A stretch of 64,000 nt of DNA from positions 3,861,501 through 3,925,500 of the forward strand of contig NC_064838.1 of NCBI RefSeq assembly GCF_024166365.1, in the 5' to 3' direction. Positions 1 to 12,397 of the stretch are shown here, piece after piece; within the stretch, counting starts at the first letter, position 1; each line of letters starts with the position of its first letter. This DNA comes from Elephas maximus indicus (lineage: Eukaryota > Chordata > Mammalia > Proboscidea > Elephantidae). The notes beneath the pieces were generated by a model. It searched no databases, was not told the DNA's origin, and saw only the letters and a list, made by a program, of their open reading frames with translations. The translations under genes and the position numbers were made by a program.

Positions 1-1135
1 CTATACTGCTCCTCCTGCCTTTGTGTTATCATTAATTTCAGCTGGATACATTGTGTGGCCAATTACAAATTTATAATAATTTTTATGCATTTTTAAAATC
101 ATATAGGACTTAAATAGAATTGCAGGCCAAAATACAATACAATTGACTTTTATATTTGCTCATGAAATTACCTTTACTGGTCATCTTTTTTCTTCGTATT
201 GCTTTGAGTTACTGGCTATTTTCTCTCCATTTCAACCTAAAGGACACACTTTATCCTTTCCTGCAGAGCAGGCCTCATGGTAATGAACTCCTTCTGCCTT
301 TATTTATCTGGGAATTTCACCTTCATTTTTGAAGGTTAGTTTTACTGGATATAGGATTTTTGGTTGATAGTCCTTTTCTTTCACAGTTCTAAATATGTCA
401 TCCCATTTCTTTCTGATCTTCAAGGTTTCTGAAGATAAATCAGTGCTTAATCTTGTTGAAGATCCCTTGTTCATGATGATTTGCTTCTCTCTTGCTGCTT
501 TCAAGATTCATTTTTTACCTTTAGTTTTCTAGAATTTGATTATTATGCATCTTGGTGTGGATCTCTTTAGATTCATATTACTTGGAGTTTGTTAAGCTTC
601 TTGGATGTGCAGATTCATTTCTTTCATCAGATTTGGGGAGTTTTGTGCCATTACTTCTTCACATATTATTTCTGTCCCTTTCTCTGTCTTCTCCTTATGG
701 GACTCTCATACTGTGTGTGTTTGTCTGCTTGATGTTATCCCTCATGTCTCTTAGGCTCTGTTCACTTTTCTTCATTCTTTTCTCTGTTGCTCCTCAGACT
801 TGATATTTACATTGTTCTGTCTTCAAGCTTTCTGATTCTCTTTTCTACCTGCTCAAATCTGCTGTTGAATCTTTCCAGTGAATTTTCCATCTCAGGTATT
901 GTACTTTTTAGCTCAGCATTTCTTTTTGGTCCCTTTTTATAATTTCTATCTCTTTATTGATCTTTTCATTTTGTTCATGTATTGTTTTCGTAATTTCCTT
1001 TAGTTATTTGCCCATGTGTTCCTTTAGCTCTTTGAGAATATTTAATACCGCTGTTTTAAAGTCTTTGACTAATAAGTCCATTATCTGGGCTTCCATAGTA
1101 ATGTTTTCTGTCAGTTTATTTTGAAAATTTTGTTT
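1..1135 (-). mobile_element. Old L1 (L1M-type) ORF1-region fragment
   Basis: Read on the minus strand this matches, from memory, the 5' UTR/ORF1 part of mammal-wide L1M elements. Recognisable plus-strand phrases include 'gctgctttcaagattc' near 497, 'cttggtgtggatctctttag' near 551 and 'ctctttgagaatatttaa' near 1028. Only short broken frames remain. The left end is cut by the window edge. The subfamily cannot be set by eye. Confidence 0.7.
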
Positions 1136-1339
1136 AAGTCCAGCCTGGACTATAATGACCTATAGATTTCAGCCAGGTACCCAGCTATGATGATTTCCTT
1201 AAAATAAGAACAAGAGACTCTCTTGCCTGCTACAAAACCATTATGGCCTTTTGATTCTGAAGCCCTGGATACCAGGAACAGACACATAATTGCAACTGAG
1301 AAAATCACTCAGTAAGTAGAAAGTAGTTCAGAGGCTGAA

Positions 1340-1935
1340 TTTAATGTGCTCAGATATTAGATTGAATAGTATTCATAGAAAATCCGAAAGAATCTTCAGA
1401 TAAGCTATTAGAATTAGTGGGAGAAGTTTTCAAAGTTGCAGGATATCAGACTAATAACAATTGCTCCTCTGTACACTATCATTAAATAATTAGAAATGAA
1501 ATTTTAGTAAGTCACCACTTTCAATAGCATTACAAACATGAAATCCCGAGGAATAAATCTAATAAAAAGGTGTAAAATTTCTGTACTGAAAAATTTAAAA
1601 TATTGCTGAAATAAATTAAAGAAGGCCCTCATAAATGGAGGGATCTTCTATACCCATGAATTGGAAGACTCAGTACTATAAAAATGTCATCACCTTCAAG
1701 TAAATTTATAGATTCAATGTAATCTCAATCAAAATCTCAGCAATTATTTTATGGAAATTGGCAGACTGACTCTAAAATTTATATAGAAATGAAAAAGAGT
1801 TGAGAATAGCAAAGGCAATTTTGAAGAAAAAAAAAAACCAACAAACAAAACAAAACAAAAAAACTGGAGGATGCTCTATCATAAGTCTTAATATTCAAAG
1901 TTATAGTTTAAAATGGCTCCAGAAGTTTATAAAGG
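1340..1935 (+). mobile_element. Old L1 ORF2 (RT C-terminal part) fragment
   Basis: Plus-strand sequence with typical L1 ORF2 wording, such as 'ggaataaatctaa' near 1550 and 'attcaatgtaatctcaatca' near 1712, which code for the region after the RT catalytic core. Stops occur in all frames. It lies opposite to the L1M piece at 1-1135. It could be a separate insertion or the inverted part of the same element. An A-rich run at 1829-1862 interrupts it. Confidence 0.65.
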
Positions 1936-2096
1936 CCATGTGTTATAAACATGTCTTCCATTATTATTATTTTGTATATCATTATTCTGCTCATTATTAT
2001 TTACTTCCTTATCCTTTCTTAGAATTTACAAACTTAAGTTGAATTTCTTATCTCATTAATTTTCAAATTTTTTGTTTCATTTTCTGAATATGCACA

Positions 2097-2165
2097 TTAA
2101 AACAACAACAACAACAACAAAACAAACCTGTTGCTGTTGAGTTGATTCCTACTCATAAGGGTATA
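2097..2165 (-). repeat. (AAC)n run plus short AfroSINE 3' tail
   Basis: An AAC-type run (2098-2120) is followed by about 40 bp resembling the reverse complement of the AfroSINE 3' tail ('ttgctgttgagttgattcc'). The SINE head is absent, so this is a 5'-truncated or decayed copy. Confidence 0.5.
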
Positions 2166-2389
2166 CATTTTCCTTCAGGCACTGTGTTAGCTGTTTCTCA
2201 AACTTTTATATGTGTTGCTTTCATTGTCATTTTATCCTAAATAATTTGTAATTTCCCTTCAAAGTGATGTCCATCAGAAAGATGATATATTTTTCTCCCA
2301 TCTCATTCAGCTTTGTGCTTGCTACAGTGGAGCAAGGAGAAAGTTGGATTTAAACTTTATGTTTAAAAAATTGAACTCTAAAGCTGTAC

Positions 2390-2515
2390 TTCTTGAGTTT
2401 AAATCCCAGATCTATTTATTGATTACTAGCTGTTTGACAGGGAGTAAATTACATAACCCGTCTGTGATTCAATTTTTTTCAACTCCAAAATGGGAAAAAT
2501 AAGTTGTGTTTTGTG
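2390..2515 (+). repeat. MIR-like SINE fragment
   Basis: The order of blocks fits the MIR core: 'gagtttaaatccca', 'ttactagctgtttgac', 'aaattacataaccc', 'caactccaaaatggg'. The copy is highly diverged, as expected for an ancient mammalian MIR. This is recognised from memory of the MIR consensus. Confidence 0.55.
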
Positions 2516-2603
2516 ATGTGGATTGGGTTGGGTGTTTGTGTGTGTTTGTCGTATTTCCCTCTATACTGGTTTTGGAATTCCCTATTCAGAGTGTTGTCCT
2601 TTT

Positions 2604-2767
2604 AAACCAAAAATCCCAGAGCCGTTGAGTCGATTCCAACTCATAGCAACCCTATAGGACAGAGTAGAACTGCCCCATAGAGTTTCCAAGGAGCGCTTGG
2701 TGGATTCAAACTGCCAACCCTTTGGTTAGCAGCCGTAGCACTTAACCACTATGTCACCAGGGTTTCC
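2604..2767 (-). mobile_element. AfroSINE, near full length
   Basis: Reverse complement of the tRNA-derived AfroSINE. The plus strand runs from the 3' tail (gagtcgattccaactcatag) through 'gccccatagagtttccaagg' to the head 'cttaaccactatgtcaccag' and 'ggtttcc'. The A-box and B-box regions are both present but mutated. Confidence 0.85.
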
Positions 2768-2814
2768 GTTTTCCTTTTAGCTTCTTTTATTCCATATAGA
2801 TCTCAATACCCACC

Positions 2815-2970
2815 CCATTGTTGTTGAGTGGATTCCAACTCAGCGACCACGTAGGGTTTCCAAGGCTATAAGTCTCTACAGGACCAGACTGCCATATCTT
2901 TCTATCGTGGAGCCACTGGTAGTTTCAAATGGCTGAACTTTCCATTTAACCACTGCACCACCAGGGCTCC
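2815..2970 (-). mobile_element. AfroSINE, long-core variant
   Basis: A second minus-strand AfroSINE only about 50 bp from the previous one. It belongs to a different subtype: between tail and head it has 'ccaaggctataagtctctac' and 'agactgccatatctttct', the long-core block also seen at 13651 and 59796. It ends with 'accaccagggctcc'. It is more diverged than the 2604 copy. Confidence 0.8.
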
Positions 2971-4499
2971 TTATAAATCTTAGTGATCCTAGTCTAAATT
3001 TCTTTGGGTGGAGTTTTTGCTGTCTGTAGGCACTACAAATTCAGACTCCATATTCTTGTACTGTGGACTTGGAGATTCTCTATCTAATGGATGTGGTTTT
3101 ACCTCTCTAAACCCTGGCTAAACAGCAAGCATCTTTGCCCCTGCCCCATTAATTGACTGAGTGACCTTTTGTGGTTCTCAGTTTTATCCACAGAACTTAG
3201 TCCTAGCTCCCTGCTTCAAGTGTAGGCCCTGTATTCAGAACCTGTGTGGGTATTTAGAGTCCAATCTCCAGTCCCTGGAGTCTGTATTCTTGTATCACCA
3301 TTGTATCAGCTGACACACTTCTCTGGCTTCTGTTTTCAGTCTTGGCCTCTGGGATTTTCTATCGTTCCTGCTGAGCTCAGGTTTATATATTTTTAAATGT
3401 TATATTTGAATCTAGCTTTTCTTTGGGATTATAGTGGGAAAGGCACTGATGGTGTATCAACTCAAGATCTCACAGTCCTCTAGGTGACAGTATTCAGCCT
3501 TATCCTGGCTTATATTAAAGCATAATTTTAGTTTTATTAAGTAAATGACACCCCTTTAACCAGCTGGAGTGAGTGAGTCTGATTTTTAAAAATTTCTTTT
3601 GTACAATTATTTTCATTTATATTTTTCACCAATGAAAATTTGAATAGTAGTAAAATTATTAGCATCAGCATTTTTTTTTTTTTACTCTTTTAAGCACAAG
3701 TTGCAGTTAGGGTATTAGCTATTTCCAACACAACACCTGAGTCTCACTTAAAGAAGATGAGGCTAGAACACTAATCTGGTAGAGATTTTCCTCCATATTG
3801 GGCAATGCAGGATTAAAGTATTGATGGGCTTTGTCAGCATTGTTAATTTTCTATAGGAAATATTTGTCTAATAATCTAGTAACTCCAATTCTCATTTCTA
3901 GGGACCCTCTTTTAGTTTGTTGATATTTCATGCAATCCTTGCTTTCTTTAATGACTTGATTAAACTAAAGATCCATCAGCAGGACTATTTTATTTCTTTC
4001 TTTTTATTTGCAATATGAACTTTGAAGACATCTCAGGAATTCTCTGGAAAGAAATAAATAGCTTCATAAAAATACATCAAGAAAAGTATTGTTGGGGCAT
4101 GCAAAATTATTTGAGTTCTATTCGTTTTTGTTTTTTGAGTTTCATATAAAACATAAATTATAAAAATGAAGCAACTATCTTCCACTTTGGCTGTTTGCCT
4201 AGATTTGTTTTAAATCACATCTTATAAATATTCCATAAAGTCCTATTAATGGGATTGCTTTTCCTGGCAGTTAGCCTGTGTGGATAGCATTTTAAACATT
4301 TATGCCATTTTTGCAAAACTTGACAAAAAGACTTCAAGCATTAATAGTTTTGTTAATAAATTACTCAGCACTAGGACTATATATTATTCAAGAACACTTT
4401 TGAAACCAGTCAGTCTGCTGTTCTTTCTTTTGACATTTGGCAAGACACCATTAGCCTACAAAATATCAATTTAGTGTTGTAGCTGAAAAGGAACTCTTT
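2971..4499. other. No recognised element or gene
   Basis: AT-rich sequence with no long frame on either strand; the longest, 64 codons at 4280-4474, has no recognisable motif. A poly-T run lies at 3670-3683. The stretch 3000-3480 could be decayed L1M 5' UTR, but I cannot support that. Confidence 0.4.
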
Positions 4500-4514
4500 A
4501 AAAAGCACCTAGTG
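4500..4514. repeat. Target site duplication, left copy (L1-A)
   Basis: The 15 bases AAAAAGCACCTAGTG directly precede the L1 start. They recur with one C/T change at 12027-12041, just after the poly-A. A-rich 5' TSD ends are typical of L1 endonuclease cleavage. Confidence 0.9.
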
Positions 4515-5811
4515 GAGGCAGAGTGAAGATGGCGGAGTAGTCCAATGCTTCCGGTGATCACTTTTACAACAAAGACCTGAAAAAACAAGAGAAATGATTA
4601 TATGTATGACAAGCTAGGAGCCCTGAACATCAAAGACAAAGGAAATCAGACTGAGCAGCAGGGGTAGGGAGAGAAGTTTCAGAAGTGGTGAGGAGTTGCC
4701 GGACCTGACTCAGCGGGAACCAGCACCCCTCAGGCATGATCACCTGGAGCAACTGCGGCATGACTGGCAGTAGTGTTCCAGGTGTGGTTTACTCAGGGAG
4801 AGACAGCAAATCGCATTGTCTCCTCATACTTCCAGAACCAGAGAAGAACAGTGCTCTCGGCAAGAGCTAATTACTTGCGTTTATTTAACCACACCCCCAG
4901 GCCCCAAGCTGGCTTCACTGGATCTCGATTTCCCTGGGCCTGAGAAAGGTTCTGCTAAGTGCCCTGAGCCATTCTCCTGGGCTTGAAGAAGGAATAAATT
5001 AACAACTGGGGGAAAAGATAATCTGCCAACTCAACTAAGCTGGGGAGCTCAGGACAGAAGTGGCTCCTGTCCAGGCATAAATGGTCTGTGGACTTTGAAT
5101 ACCTTTCACCCCTGCATGGACCTGTAGGGTCCCATTTCAGGAGATTAGGCTCTTTTGGCAGACTGCAATGGTATAGTGCTTGAGATCTGACTTAAAATGT
5201 TTCAGCTGTGTGGCGGAGAGGTAGGTTTTTGATGTTTGATACAACTTTGCCTATTAAACAGGGTCCTCACTTACCCACATCATAGGCCTGAGGCCTGGTG
5301 GCTCCACCCCGGACACCTTGCCACCCACGACCAAGGATAAGTGGTGCCTCCCAGTCCTTACAGCCAAAAGCATTTGGTGTCCATGGTCCAGCTGCAGAAC
5401 CCACCCACCTGTGCGCTCTAGGGAACAGGGACGTGCTTCCCTCACAGACACACAGTGGACAGTTGTCAGCCCCCTGCCTTCTCGGAGCATGACCCCCTCT
5501 GCAACCAGATACCTGTGCCTACACCAATCACCACTACCCCTCTAAGCCTGTAGACAGAGGTAGTACCACACACTTGATGATCATCTACCTGGACACCTGA
5601 GCTGAATCCATATGAGAAAAGTGAATGAACTCCTAGGCTTATATACCTGGTAACAGCTCTAGCCATCTGGTGACAGGGCATTAGAGCTTCAAAGGCACAA
5701 ATAATCCAGTTAGCTCTCTCAAGCAACCTATTTGGGCTTATCAAAACAAAACAAAGCAAAAAGCTAGAATACAGTAACAAATATAAAATAAATTAATATT
5801 ATAACTTTTAA
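4515..5811 (+). promoter_or_regulatory. L1-A 5' UTR (internal promoter region)
   Basis: Non-coding leader of L1-A, where L1s carry their internal RNA polymerase II promoter. It starts at the AAGATGGCGG motif, which in L1 families resembles a YY1-type site. The short frames at 5254-5780 lie on both strands and look like chance openings. The matching leader of L1-B is at about 41490-42866, minus strand. Confidence 0.7.
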
Positions 5812-6847
5812 ATGGCTCGGAAACAACACTCAATATCAAATCACATGAAGAAGCAGACCATGATTGCATCAACAAGCTCTCAAAACAAAGAATCAAGGGA
5901 TCTTCTGGATGAAGGTGCATTCCTGCAATTACCAGATGCAGAATACAGAAGATTAATATACAGAACTCTTCAAGACATCAGGAACGAGATCAGGAAGGAG
6001 ATCAGGCAATATGCAGAACAAGCTGAGGAACACACAGATATAGCAGTCAAAGAAAATAAAAAGATTATTCAAGAACATAATGAAACATTTAATAGGCTGC
6101 AAGAATCCATAGAGAGACCCCCCCAAAAAAAATACAGAGACAGCAATTAGAAATTCAGAAAATTAACAATAAAACTACAGAATTAGGCAACTCGATAGAA
6201 AGAGAAGCAGAATTGAGGAACTGGAAGGCAGAATGAGTGAGGCTGTAGGTAAAACCCTTGGGGCCAATATATATGATGAAAAATCAGGTAAAAGAATTAA
6301 GAAAACCTAAGAGTCATGTGGGACTCTATCAAGAGAAATAACCCAGAAATGATTGGAATACCAGAACAGGGTGGGATAACAGAAAATACAGGGAGAATTT
6401 TTGAAAATTTGTTGGCATAAATCTTCCCTGATATCGTGAAAGATGGGAAGATATCTATCCAAGATGCTCATCGAACCCCCCATAAGGTAGATCTAAAATC
6501 AAAATCCCCAAGGTGTGTTACAATCAAACTTGCCAAACCAAAGATAAAGAGAGAATTTTAGGAGCACCTAGGAATAAATGAAAAGTCACCTACAAAAGAG
6601 AGTCAATAAGAATAAGCTCAGACTACTCAGCAGAAACTATACAGGCAAGAAGACAATGGGATGACTTATATAAAGCATTGAAGGAGAAAATTACCAGCCA
6701 AGAATCATATATCCAGCAAAACTGTCTCTCAAATATGAAGGTGAAATTAAGACATTTCCAGATAAACAGAAGTTTAGGGAATTTGTTAAAACCAAACCAA
6801 AACTACAAGAAATACTAAAGGGAATTCTCTGGTTAGAAAATCAATAA
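5812..6847 (+). pseudogene. L1-A ORF1 (RNA-binding chaperone), broken
   Basis: L1 ORF1 makes a coiled-coil trimer that binds L1 RNA in the cytoplasmic RNP. The first ATG (MARKQHSISNHMKKQ) opens 112 codons rich in charged residues (EIRKEIRQYAEQAEEHTD), which fits the start of the coiled coil. A stop then occurs at 6150 and coding continues in other frames. The expected C-terminal end, reading KGILWLENQ then stop, is at about 6819-6847. The span is not a multiple of three, so at least one frameshift exists. An intact protein would be about 345 residues. Confidence 0.8.
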
Positions 6848-7295
6848 TATCAGATATCAACCCAAGACTAGAACACAGGACAGAGCAACCAGATATTAAC
6901 CCAGACGGGGAAATCACAAAGAGAAATCAAGATTTAAAAAAGCTCAAAACAGGGAAACAGCGATGTCATTATGAAAAGATGACAATATTAAAGCAATAAA
7001 GAGGGATTTAAAAAATGTAGTCATAGATCTTTCATATGGAGAGGAAGTCAAGGCGATATAAAGAAATAAAAGGTAGGTTTAAACTTAGAAAAATAGGAGT
7101 AAATATCAAGGTAACCACAAAGGAGGCTAACAGTCCTACACATGAAAATAAAATACAAGAAAAACATAAAGACTCAGCAAAAACAAAATCAACAACATAT
7201 AAGAGGAAAAGACAGTGCATAAAGATAAACTGCTCAGCACAAAATAATTAAATGGAAAAAAGAAACTGTCAACAACACACAAAAAAGACATCGAA

Positions 7296-10200
7296 ATGAC
7301 AGCACTAAACTCATACCTATCCATAATTACACTGAAGGTAAATGGACTAAATGCACTAATAAAGAGACAGAGAGTAGCAGAATGGATTAAAAAAAAAAAA
7401 AAACACAATCTGTCTATGTTCTGCCTACTAGAGGCACACCTTAGACTTAGAGATACAAACAAACAAAAACTCAAAGGATGGAAAAAAATATATCAAGCAA
7501 ACAATATCAGAAAAGAGCAGGAGTGGCAATATTAATTTCTGACAAAATAGATTTAAATCCACCACAATAAGGAATGATATAATGATTAAAGGGACAATAT
7601 ACCAGGACCATATAACCATATTAAATGTTTACACACCCAATGATAGGGCTTCAAGATACATAAAACAAACTCTAACAGCATTGAAAAAAGAGACAGACAG
7701 CTCCACAATTATTAGTAGGAGACTTCAACACACCACTTTCAGTGAGGACGGAACATTCAGAAGGGAGCTAAATAAAGACATGGAAGATCTAAATACTACA
7801 ATCAACCAACTTACCTCATAGACATATACAGAACACTCCACCCAATAGCAGCCAAGTATACTTTCTTTTCTAGTGCACATGGAACATTCTCTAGGATAGA
7901 CCACATATTAGGTCATAAAGCAAGCCTTAGCAGAATCTAAAACATTGAAATATTACAAAGCATCTTCTCTGACCATAGGCCATAATAGTAGAAATCAATA
8001 ACAGAAAAAGCAGGGAAAAGAAATCAAACACTTGGAAACTGAACAATACCTTGCTCAAAAAAGACTGGATTATAGAAGACATTAAGGATGGAATAAACAA
8101 ATTCAGAGAATCCAATGAGAACGAAAACACTTGCTATCAGAACCTTTGGGACACAGTGAAAGCAGTGCTCAGAGGTCAATTTTTGAGCACATCCATAAAG
8201 AAGAAAGGGCCCACATCAAAGAATTATCGCTACAACTTGAACAAATAGAAAGAGAGCAACAAAAGAAACCCTCAGGCACCAGAAGAAAACAAATAATAAA
8301 AATTAGAGCAGAACTAAATGAAATAGAAAACCGAAAAACAATTGAAAGAATTAACAAGACCAAAAAGGTGGTTCTTGGAAAAGATCAACAAAATTGATAA
8401 ACCACTGGCCAAACTGACAGAAGAAAAACAAGAGAGGAAGCAAATAACTGAAATAAGAAATGAGATGGGTGATATCACAGCAGACCAAACTGAAATCAAA
8501 GAATCATATCAGATTACTATGAAAAATTGTACTGTAATAAATTTGAAAATCTAGAAGAAATGGATAAATTTCCGTAAACACACTACCTACCTAAACTAAC
8601 ACAAACAGAGGTAGAACAACTAAATAGACCCATAACAAAAGAAGAGATTGAAAAGGTAATTAGAAAACGCCCAAGAAAAAAAAAAATTCCTGTCCTGGAT
8701 GGCTTCACTGCAGAGTTCTACCAAACTTTCAGAGAAGAGTTAACACCACTACTACTAAAGGTATTTCAGGGCATAGAAAAGGAGGGAATACTCCCAAACT
8801 CATTCTATGCAGCCAGCATATCCCTGACACCAAAACCAGGTAAAGACACCACAAAAAAAGAAAATGACAGACTTATATCCCTCATGAACTTAGATGCAAA
8901 AATCCTCAACAAAATTCTAGCCAATAGAATTCAATAACATATCAAAAAAAAAAAAAATCACCATGACCAAGTGGGATTCGTGCCACATATGTGGGGCTGG
9001 TTCAACATTAGAAAAATAATCAACGTAATTCATCGCATAAATTAAAAAAAAGAGAAGAACTACATGATGTTATCAATTGATGCAGAAAAGGCTTTTGACA
9101 AAGTCCAACAACCATTCATGACAAAAAAGTCTGAGCAAAATAGGAATAGAAGGAAAATTCCTCAACACAATAAAGGGCATTTATATAAAGCCAACAGCCG
9201 ACATCATCCTAAATGGAGAGTCTGAAAGCATTCCACTCGAGAACGGAAACTAGACAAGGATGCCCTTTATCACCACTGTTATTCAACATTGTGCCGCAGG
9301 TCCTACCCAGAGCAATTAATCTTGATAAAAAAAATAAAGACACCAGATTGGTAAGGAAGAAGTAAAAGTATCTCTATTTACAGATGACACGATCTTATAT
9401 ACAGAAAACCCTAAAGAATCCTCAAGAAAACTACTGAAACTAACAGAAGAGTTCAGCAGAGTATCATGATACAAGATAAACGTACAAAAATCAGTTGGAT
9501 TCCTCTACACCAACAAAAAGAACATTGAAGAGGAAGTCACCCAATCAATGCCATTGACAGTAGCCCCCATGGAGATAAAATACTTAGGAATAAATCTAAC
9601 CAGAGACATAAAAGACCTGTACAACTACAAGACACTACTGCAAGAATCCAAAGAGACCTACATGAGTAGAAAAACATACCTTCCTCACGGACAGGAAGAC
9701 TCAACTTTGTAAAAATTCCTATTCTACTGAAAGCAATCTATAGATACAATGCAATGCCGATCCAAATTCAAACGACATTTTCAATGAGATGGAGCAGCAA
9801 ATCACCAACTTCATATGGAAGGGAAAGAGGCCCAGGATAAGTAAAGTGTTACTGAAAAAGAAGAACAAAGTGGCAGGCCTCGCACTACCTGATGTTAGAA
9901 GATATTTTACCACCACGGTAGTCGAAACAGCCTGGTACTTGTACAACAACAGATACATAGACCAATGGGACAGAATAGAGAATCCAGACATAAATCCATC
10001 CACATCTGAGCAGCTGATATTTGAAAAGGCCCAAAGTCAGTTAAATGGGGAAAAGACAGTCTCTAACAAATGGTGCTGGCATAACTGGATGTCCATCTGC
10101 AAAAAAATGAAACTAGACCCGTACCTCACACCATGCACAAGAAGTCACTCAAAATGGATCAAAGACCTAAATATAAAATCTAAAATGATAAAGATCATGG

Positions 10201-11032
10201 AAGAAAAAATAGGGACAACGCTAGGAGCCGTAATAGATGGCATAAACAGTATACAGAGCATTACTAACAATGCAGAAGAGAACCTATGCTCATCCAAAGG
10301 CTTCACCAAAAGAGCAAAAAGATTCCCTACAGACTGGGAATAAGTTTTTAGCTATGACATTTCCGGTCAGTGTCTGATCTCTAAAATCTACATGATACTG
10401 CAAAAACTCAACAACAAAAAGGCAAATAACCCAATTAAAAAATGGGCAGAGGATGTGAACAGGCCCTTCACCATGGAAGACATTCAGGCAGCTAACAGAT
10501 ACATGAGGAAATGCTCGCGATCATTAGCCAAAACTACAGTGAGATACCATATCACCCCAACAAGGCTTGCATTAACCCAAAAAACACAAAATAATAAATG
10601 TTGGAGAGGATTTGGAGAGACTGGAACACTTACACATTGCTGGTGGAATGTAAAATGGTACAACCACTTTGGAAATCAATTTGGCGCTTCCTGAAACAGC
10701 TAGAAATAGACCTACCATACGATCCAGCAATCCCACTCTCTGAAATATATCCTAGAGAAGTAAGAGCCTTTACATGAACAGATATATGCATACCCATGTT
10801 TATTGCAGCACTGTTTCCAATAGCAAAAAGATGAAAGCAGCCAAGGTGCCCATCAACAGATGAATGGATAAATAAATTTTGGTATATTCACACAATAGAA
10901 TACTACGCATCTGTAAAGAACAGTGATGAATCCATGAAACATCTCATAACGTGGAGGAATCTGGAAGGCGTTATGCTGAGTGAAACTAGTCAGTTGCAAA
11001 AGGGCAAATATTGTATGAGACCATTATTATAA
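7296..11032 (+). pseudogene. L1-A ORF2 (endonuclease-reverse transcriptase), broken
   Basis: L1 ORF2 nicks target DNA and copies L1 RNA at the nick. The apurinic-type endonuclease domain begins LSIITLKVNGLNALIKRQRV (7318-7377) and continues near 7582-7960 (YTPNDRA, then DHILGHKA). The RT region follows from about 8570 to 9750. At about 9386 the catalytic box reads FTDD where active L1s have FADD. The C-terminal part (WKGKRPRISK...NKWCWHNW) is open for 184 codons at 9789-10343, and the frame ends CMRPLL then TAA at 11030-11032. Many stops and frameshifts break it. A run of 14 A at 7390-7403 may be a slippage site. Confidence 0.88.
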
Positions 11033-12026
11033 GAACTCAAAAATAGTTTAAACAAAAGAAAATATTCTTTGATGGTTACGACAGTGGGGAGGGAGGGAGA
11101 GAGAGGGGTTTTCACCAATTAGATAGTAGACATGACCTATTTTTGGTGGAGGGAAAGGTAACACAATACAAGAGAGATCAGGACAACTGGTCAATACAAA
11201 AGCAGAGAAGTTTCCTGAATAAACTGAACGTTTCGAAGGCCAGAGTAGCATGGCCAGGGGTCTGGGGCCTATGGTTTCAGCGGACATCTAGGTCAATTGG
11301 CGTGATAACATCTACTAAGAAAACATTTTGCATCCCACTTTGGTGAGTGGTGTCTGGGGTCTCAAACTCTAGCAAGCGGCCATCGAAGAGGCATCAATTG
11401 TTCTCAATGCACCTGGAGCAAAGGAGAATGAAGAACACCAAAGACAGGTAATTATCAGCCCGAGAGACAGAAAGGGCCACATAAACCAGAGACTACATCA
11501 GGCTGAGACCAGAAGAACTAAATGGTGCTCGGCTACAACCAATGACTGCCCTGACAGGGAACACAACAGAGAATCCCTGATGGAGCAGGAGAAGAGTGGG
11601 ATGCAGAATCTCAAATTCTTGTAACAAGACCAGACTTAATGGTCTGACTGAGACTAGAAGGACTCTGGAGGTCATGGTCGCCAGACCTTCTATTAGCCAA
11701 TGACTGGAAACATTCCCAAAACAAACTCTTCAGACAGGGATTGGACTGGAGTATAAGGTAGAAAATGATATTGGTGAGGAGTGAGCCTCTTGGCTGAAGT
11801 AGACACATGAGACTATGCGGGCAGCTTCTGTCTGGAGGAGAGATGAGAAGGCAGAGGGGGACAGAAGCTCGCTGAATGAACATGGGGAATACAGGGTGGA
11901 GAGAAGGAATGTGCTATCTTATTGGGGGAGAACAACTAGGAGTACACAGCAAGGTGTATGTAAGTTTTTGTATGAGAGACTGACTTGATTTGTAAACTTC
12001 CACTTAAAGTTCAATAAAAAGAAAAA
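11033..12026 (+). other. L1-A 3' UTR, about 1 kb, with poly-A
   Basis: From the ORF2 stop to the A-run. The final stretch 'taaagttcaataaaaag' includes an AATAAA polyadenylation signal before the A-run. The same 3' UTR, reversed, is what makes the minus-strand L1 tails at 24.5, 27.1, 30.4, 31.9 and 48.1 kb easy to recognise. It is long compared with human L1 3' UTRs of about 500 bp. Confidence 0.85.
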
Positions 12027-12041
12027 AAAAAGTACCTAGTG
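12027..12041. repeat. Target site duplication, right copy (L1-A)
   Basis: AAAAAGTACCTAGTG, matching 4500-4514 at 14 of 15 positions. It confirms that both L1-A ends belong to one insertion. Confidence 0.9.
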
Positions 12042-12054
12042 TCATATTGCTATG

Positions 12055-12108
12055 ATACAGGGTCGCTATGAGTCGGAATTGACTTGACGGCACTGGATTT
12101 GGTTTCTC
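12055..12108 (+). mobile_element. AfroSINE 3' tail only (5'-truncated)
   Basis: The tail 'gggtcgctatgagtcggaat' plus 'gacggcactggatttgg' lies directly after the L1-A TSD, with no SINE head upstream of L1-A. So this is a truncated SINE and not a SINE split by L1-A. Confidence 0.75.
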
Positions 12109-12227
12109 TTTTTTTTGGATCTTCCTATTAATATTAGGTAACTAAAAAACAAGGTTCTCTGCTTCATCTGAGGAACTCATTTCATTTTGATAACACTATA
12201 AAAAAAATTTTTTTATAGGGTATTTTA

Positions 12228-12397
12228 GAGCCCTGGTAGTGCAGTGGTTAAGAGCTTAGGCTGCTAACCAAGAGGTTGGCAGCTGTATCCACCAGCTGCT
12301 CCTTGGAAACCCTATGGAGACAATTCTACTCTGTCTTGTAGGTCACTATGAGTTGGAACTGACTCGATGACAGAAGGTTTGTTTTTTTGTTTTTTTT
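12228..12397 (+). mobile_element. AfroSINE, near full length
   Basis: Plus-strand copy: head 'agccctggtagtgcagtggt' and 'taagagcttaggctgctaac', middle 'ctgctccttggaaacccta', tail 'ggtcactatgagttggaact', then a T-rich end. The tRNA-like A-box and B-box regions are recognisable but mutated. Confidence 0.85.

Larger units (their letters stand above)
4515..12026 (+). mobile_element. L1-A: full-length L1 retrotransposon, 7.5 kb
   Basis: Complete in structure. It begins with GAGGCAGAGTGAAGATGGCG, a typical mammalian L1 start. Next come a 5' UTR of about 1.3 kb, ORF1 (5812-6847), an inter-ORF spacer, ORF2 (7296-11032), a 3' UTR of about 1 kb and the end TTCAATAAAAAG plus poly-A. A 15-bp TSD flanks it. 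Both ORFs are broken by stops and frameshifts, so the copy is dead. It serves as a full-length local reference for the minus-strand copies at 21.9-63 kb. The family resembles afrotherian L1s by inference; no database was checked. Confidence 0.93.

Noticed and set aside
2097..2124. (AAC)n run as the tail of an RTE
   Set aside because: No RTE coding or tail sequence precedes it; it borders only a short AfroSINE tail.
5254..5780. Overlapping frames of 64-104 codons on both strands
   Set aside because: They lie in the L1-A 5' UTR, overlap each other in several frames and show no known domain.
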